DNA from: Advenella kashmirensis W13003
GTDB taxonomy: Bacteria > Pseudomonadota > Gammaproteobacteria > Burkholderiales > Burkholderiaceae_B
Assembly: GCF_000506985.1 (NCBI RefSeq)
Contig: NZ_KI650979.1
Coordinates: forward strand, 2,294,710 to 2,358,709
Direction of reading: 5' to 3'
Length of the DNA: 64,000 nt
The notes under the pieces are model-generated. The model was not told the DNA's origin, did not search any database, and saw only the letters and a program-made list of their open reading frames with translations. Positions 62,513-64,000 of the stretch are shown here, one piece after another. The position numbers and the translations under genes are program-made. Each line of letters opens with the position of its first letter. Position 1 is the first letter of the stretch.

Positions 62513-63487
62513 ATGAAAATGAAGAATTTCAAATACATTATTTCAACCGCGATCGCCGGCGTGGTTTTGGCGGGCAGTCCGGCCCTGGCGGCGTATCCCG
62601 ACAGGCCGATCACGTTTGTGGTGCCGTTTGGCGCGGGCAGTGGTACCGATAAACTGGCCAGGGTACTGGCGGAAAATGTATCAAAACAGGTCGGACAGAC
62701 GGTTGTGGTGGAAAACAAAGGGGGTGCCAGTGGCTTTATTGCAGCACAGGAAATTGCCCGCGCTAAACCCGATGGTTACCATATTTTCGTGACTTCCAAC
62801 ACGACCCATGCCAGTAACTCTGCGCTATTCAAAAAACTGCCTTATGATCCGGTCAAAGATTTCGCACCTATTTCCAAATTGGGCAATATTCCGCTGGTAC
62901 TGGTGGTGAATCCCAAAAGCATTCCGTCCAAAACCGTGCCGGAATATATTGATTATCTGAAGCAGAATCCCGATAAAGTGTTTTTTGGCAGTGGCAGCAC
63001 GTCGGCCAGGATTGGCGGCGAGCTCTTCAAAATCCTTACTGGTACCAAAATCAGCAATGTGGATTATAAAAGCAACCCCCAGGCTGTGGTCGATACCGTG
63101 GGCGGCCAGATCCAGATGATGATTGCCGATGCGGCGACCACTTTGCCACTGGCACGTGAAGGAAAGTTGCGGGCACTGGCGGTGTCAACCAGCAAGCGTA
63201 CCGACATCGCGCCGGATTTGCCTACCCTGGACGAAAGCGGTGTCAAGGGTTATGAAATGGTCGCCTGGTTCGCCGCTTATGCGCCTGCTGGTACACCCGA
63301 AGAGGCGATCAAAATACTGAACCAGGCGTTCGTCAAAACGCTGAATGATCCGGCAATCGTGAAAAACCTGCAAATCCAGGGTATTGAGGCGGAATCGAGT
63401 TCTCCCGATGAGCTGGCCGCCTTCCAAAAAGCGGAAACAGAAAAGTGGGTCGATATCGTTGCCAAGGCAGGAGTTGAAGTACGATAG
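62513..63487 (+). CDS. Bug/TctC-family periplasmic substrate-binding protein (9)
   Basis: 324 residues, ATG preceded by AGGAGA. Signal peptide ends at PALAAYPDRP. Ligand loops: VVPFGAGSGTDKLAR (GSG instead of GGG) and NKGGASGFIAAQEIA. Third gene of the AtuA operon, so the ligand is likely the acid processed by the AtuA pair. Confidence 0.93.
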   Translation: MKMKNFKYIISTAIAGVVLAGSPALAAYPDRPITFVVPFGAGSGTDKLARVLAENVSKQVGQTVVVENKGGASGFIAAQEIARAKPDGYHIFVTSNTTHASNSALFKKLPYDPVKDFAPISKLGNIPLVLVVNPKSIPSKTVPEYIDYLKQNPDKVFFGSGSTSARIGGELFKILTGTKISNVDYKSNPQAVVDTVGGQIQMMIADAATTLPLAREGKLRALAVSTSKRTDIAPDLPTLDESGVKGYEMVAWFAAYAPAGTPEEAIKILNQAFVKTLNDPAIVKNLQIQGIEAESSSPDELAAFQKAETEKWVDIVAKAGVEVR

Positions 63488-63549
63488 AGGGCATGAAGGC
63501 GGCCGCGTCAGGCGGCTCGCCTGTTCATTAACACCCTGATATTGCACTT

Positions 63550-64000
63550 GTGAATCTATCTGTCAAACATCTGAAAGCCTTCAAGGCGCTGGCCGGCGAG
63601 AAAAACTTTACCAAGGCGGCCAGTCAGTGTCATCTGACACAACCTGCACTCAGCGTGCTTATCCAGAACCTGGAGGAGCTGGTAGGGGCCAAATTGTTCG
63701 AGCGCAATACACGCAACGTAACGCTGACGCCGGAAGGGCGTTTGTTTGACGCGTTCGCCGATAAGTTGCTGGATGATTTCGAGCATGCGCTCAATGAATT
63801 GCAGCAGCATGTTTCCAAAAAGGCAGGTCACGTGATCGTAGCGGCCTTGCCATCTGTCACTGTTGGCAGTCTCATCCCGGCTGTTGCGCATTTCAACCGG
63901 ATCTATCCAGGAGTGTCGGTCGCCTTCATTGATGTGACTGCCGACGAATGCCTGGCGCTGGTCAAGGCGCGCAAGGCGGATTTCGCCGTGACATTCGTTG
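63550..64000 (+). CDS. LysR-family transcriptional regulator, N-terminal part (cut by window end)
   Basis: Open frame from GTG 63550 to the window end, 150 codons. The helix-turn-helix reads FTKAASQCHLTQPALSVLI, then QNLEELVGAKLFERNTRNVT and LTPEGRLF, which is the LysR N-terminal domain; the co-inducer domain starts at about residue 90. Codon TTG two bases upstream is out of frame. It follows the AtuA-bug operon by 62 bases in the same direction and may regulate it. Confidence 0.9.
   Translation, partial: MNLSVKHLKAFKALAGEKNFTKAASQCHLTQPALSVLIQNLEELVGAKLFERNTRNVTLTPEGRLFDAFADKLLDDFEHALNELQQHVSKKAGHVIVAALPSVTVGSLIPAVAHFNRIYPGVSVAFIDVTADECLALVKARKADFAVTFV

Noticed and set aside
1-64000. CRISPR arrays, tRNA/rRNA genes, insertion sequences, prophage
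   Set aside because: Looked for repeated spacer-type units, tRNA cloverleaf ends, transposase motifs and phage genes; none seen.

Overview
The window reads as a chromosomal segment of a beta-proteobacterium of the order Burkholderiales, most likely family Alcaligenaceae (Bordetella/Achromobacter/Advenella type). The evidence is gene content: a narGHJI operon with an embedded PpiC gene, a classical neisserial/burkholderial-type porin, and above all nine periplasmic Bug/TctC receptors, a family strongly expanded in that group. The genus is an inference. No tRNA, rRNA, insertion sequence, phage gene or CRISPR array was found, and no gene looks broken; only the two genes at the window ends are cut.

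Layout. 1-6030: respiratory nitrate reductase operon narG(partial)-narH-narJ-narI-ppiC-narK. 6092-10347 (minus strand): a PanP-like PLP decarboxylase, then tetR-cyclase-bug behind a perfect 20+6+20 inverted repeat. 10523-14533 (minus): acyl-CoA ligase, nitronate monooxygenase-like flavoprotein, SDR and a 2-hydroxychromene-2-carboxylate isomerase-like protein, probably one catabolic operon. 14684-16626: divergent iclR and bug. 16765-23973: envelope and housekeeping genes: small membrane protein, porin, ProP-like transporter, small secreted protein, OmpW behind a consensus FNR/ANR box, type II asparaginase and an exported dienelactone hydrolase-like protein.

24087-31398 is the most distinctive part. 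A LacI-type regulator diverges from a TRAP transporter (DctP, fused DctQM), followed by a VOC metalloprotein, a RuBisCO-like protein and a DUF1537 acid-sugar kinase. The last three genes overlap by four bases each. By analogy with the known OiaK/OiaX steps of D-apionate breakdown, this should take up an acid sugar, phosphorylate it and decarboxylate the 3-oxo acid phosphate. The true substrate is open.

31502-50745 holds a dodecin followed by compact catabolic modules, each with its own regulator and Bug receptor: IclR/Bug/PcaC-like/hydroxyisobutyrate dehydrogenase-like with a divergent Bug/EthD; LysR/CaiB/enoyl-CoA hydratase/Bug; GntR/isocitrate lyase-superfamily lyase/Bug; and MaoC/Bug/MmgE-PrpD/acyl-CoA dehydrogenase/CaiB. 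The last continues into GntR(UTRA)/MFS/CitE-like lyase (to 53651), so transferase, hydratase and lyase together resemble itaconate or mesaconate catabolism.

53794-57634: uronate dehydrogenase followed by a polar-amino-acid-type ABC transporter. 57908-60001: large-subunit catalase, ending in a strong terminator. 60077-60592: a small HTH protein. 60806-64000: AtuA-family pair, Bug, and the start of a LysR gene cut by the window end. Overall this is a region built for scavenging organic acids, with one anaerobic respiration operon at its left edge.
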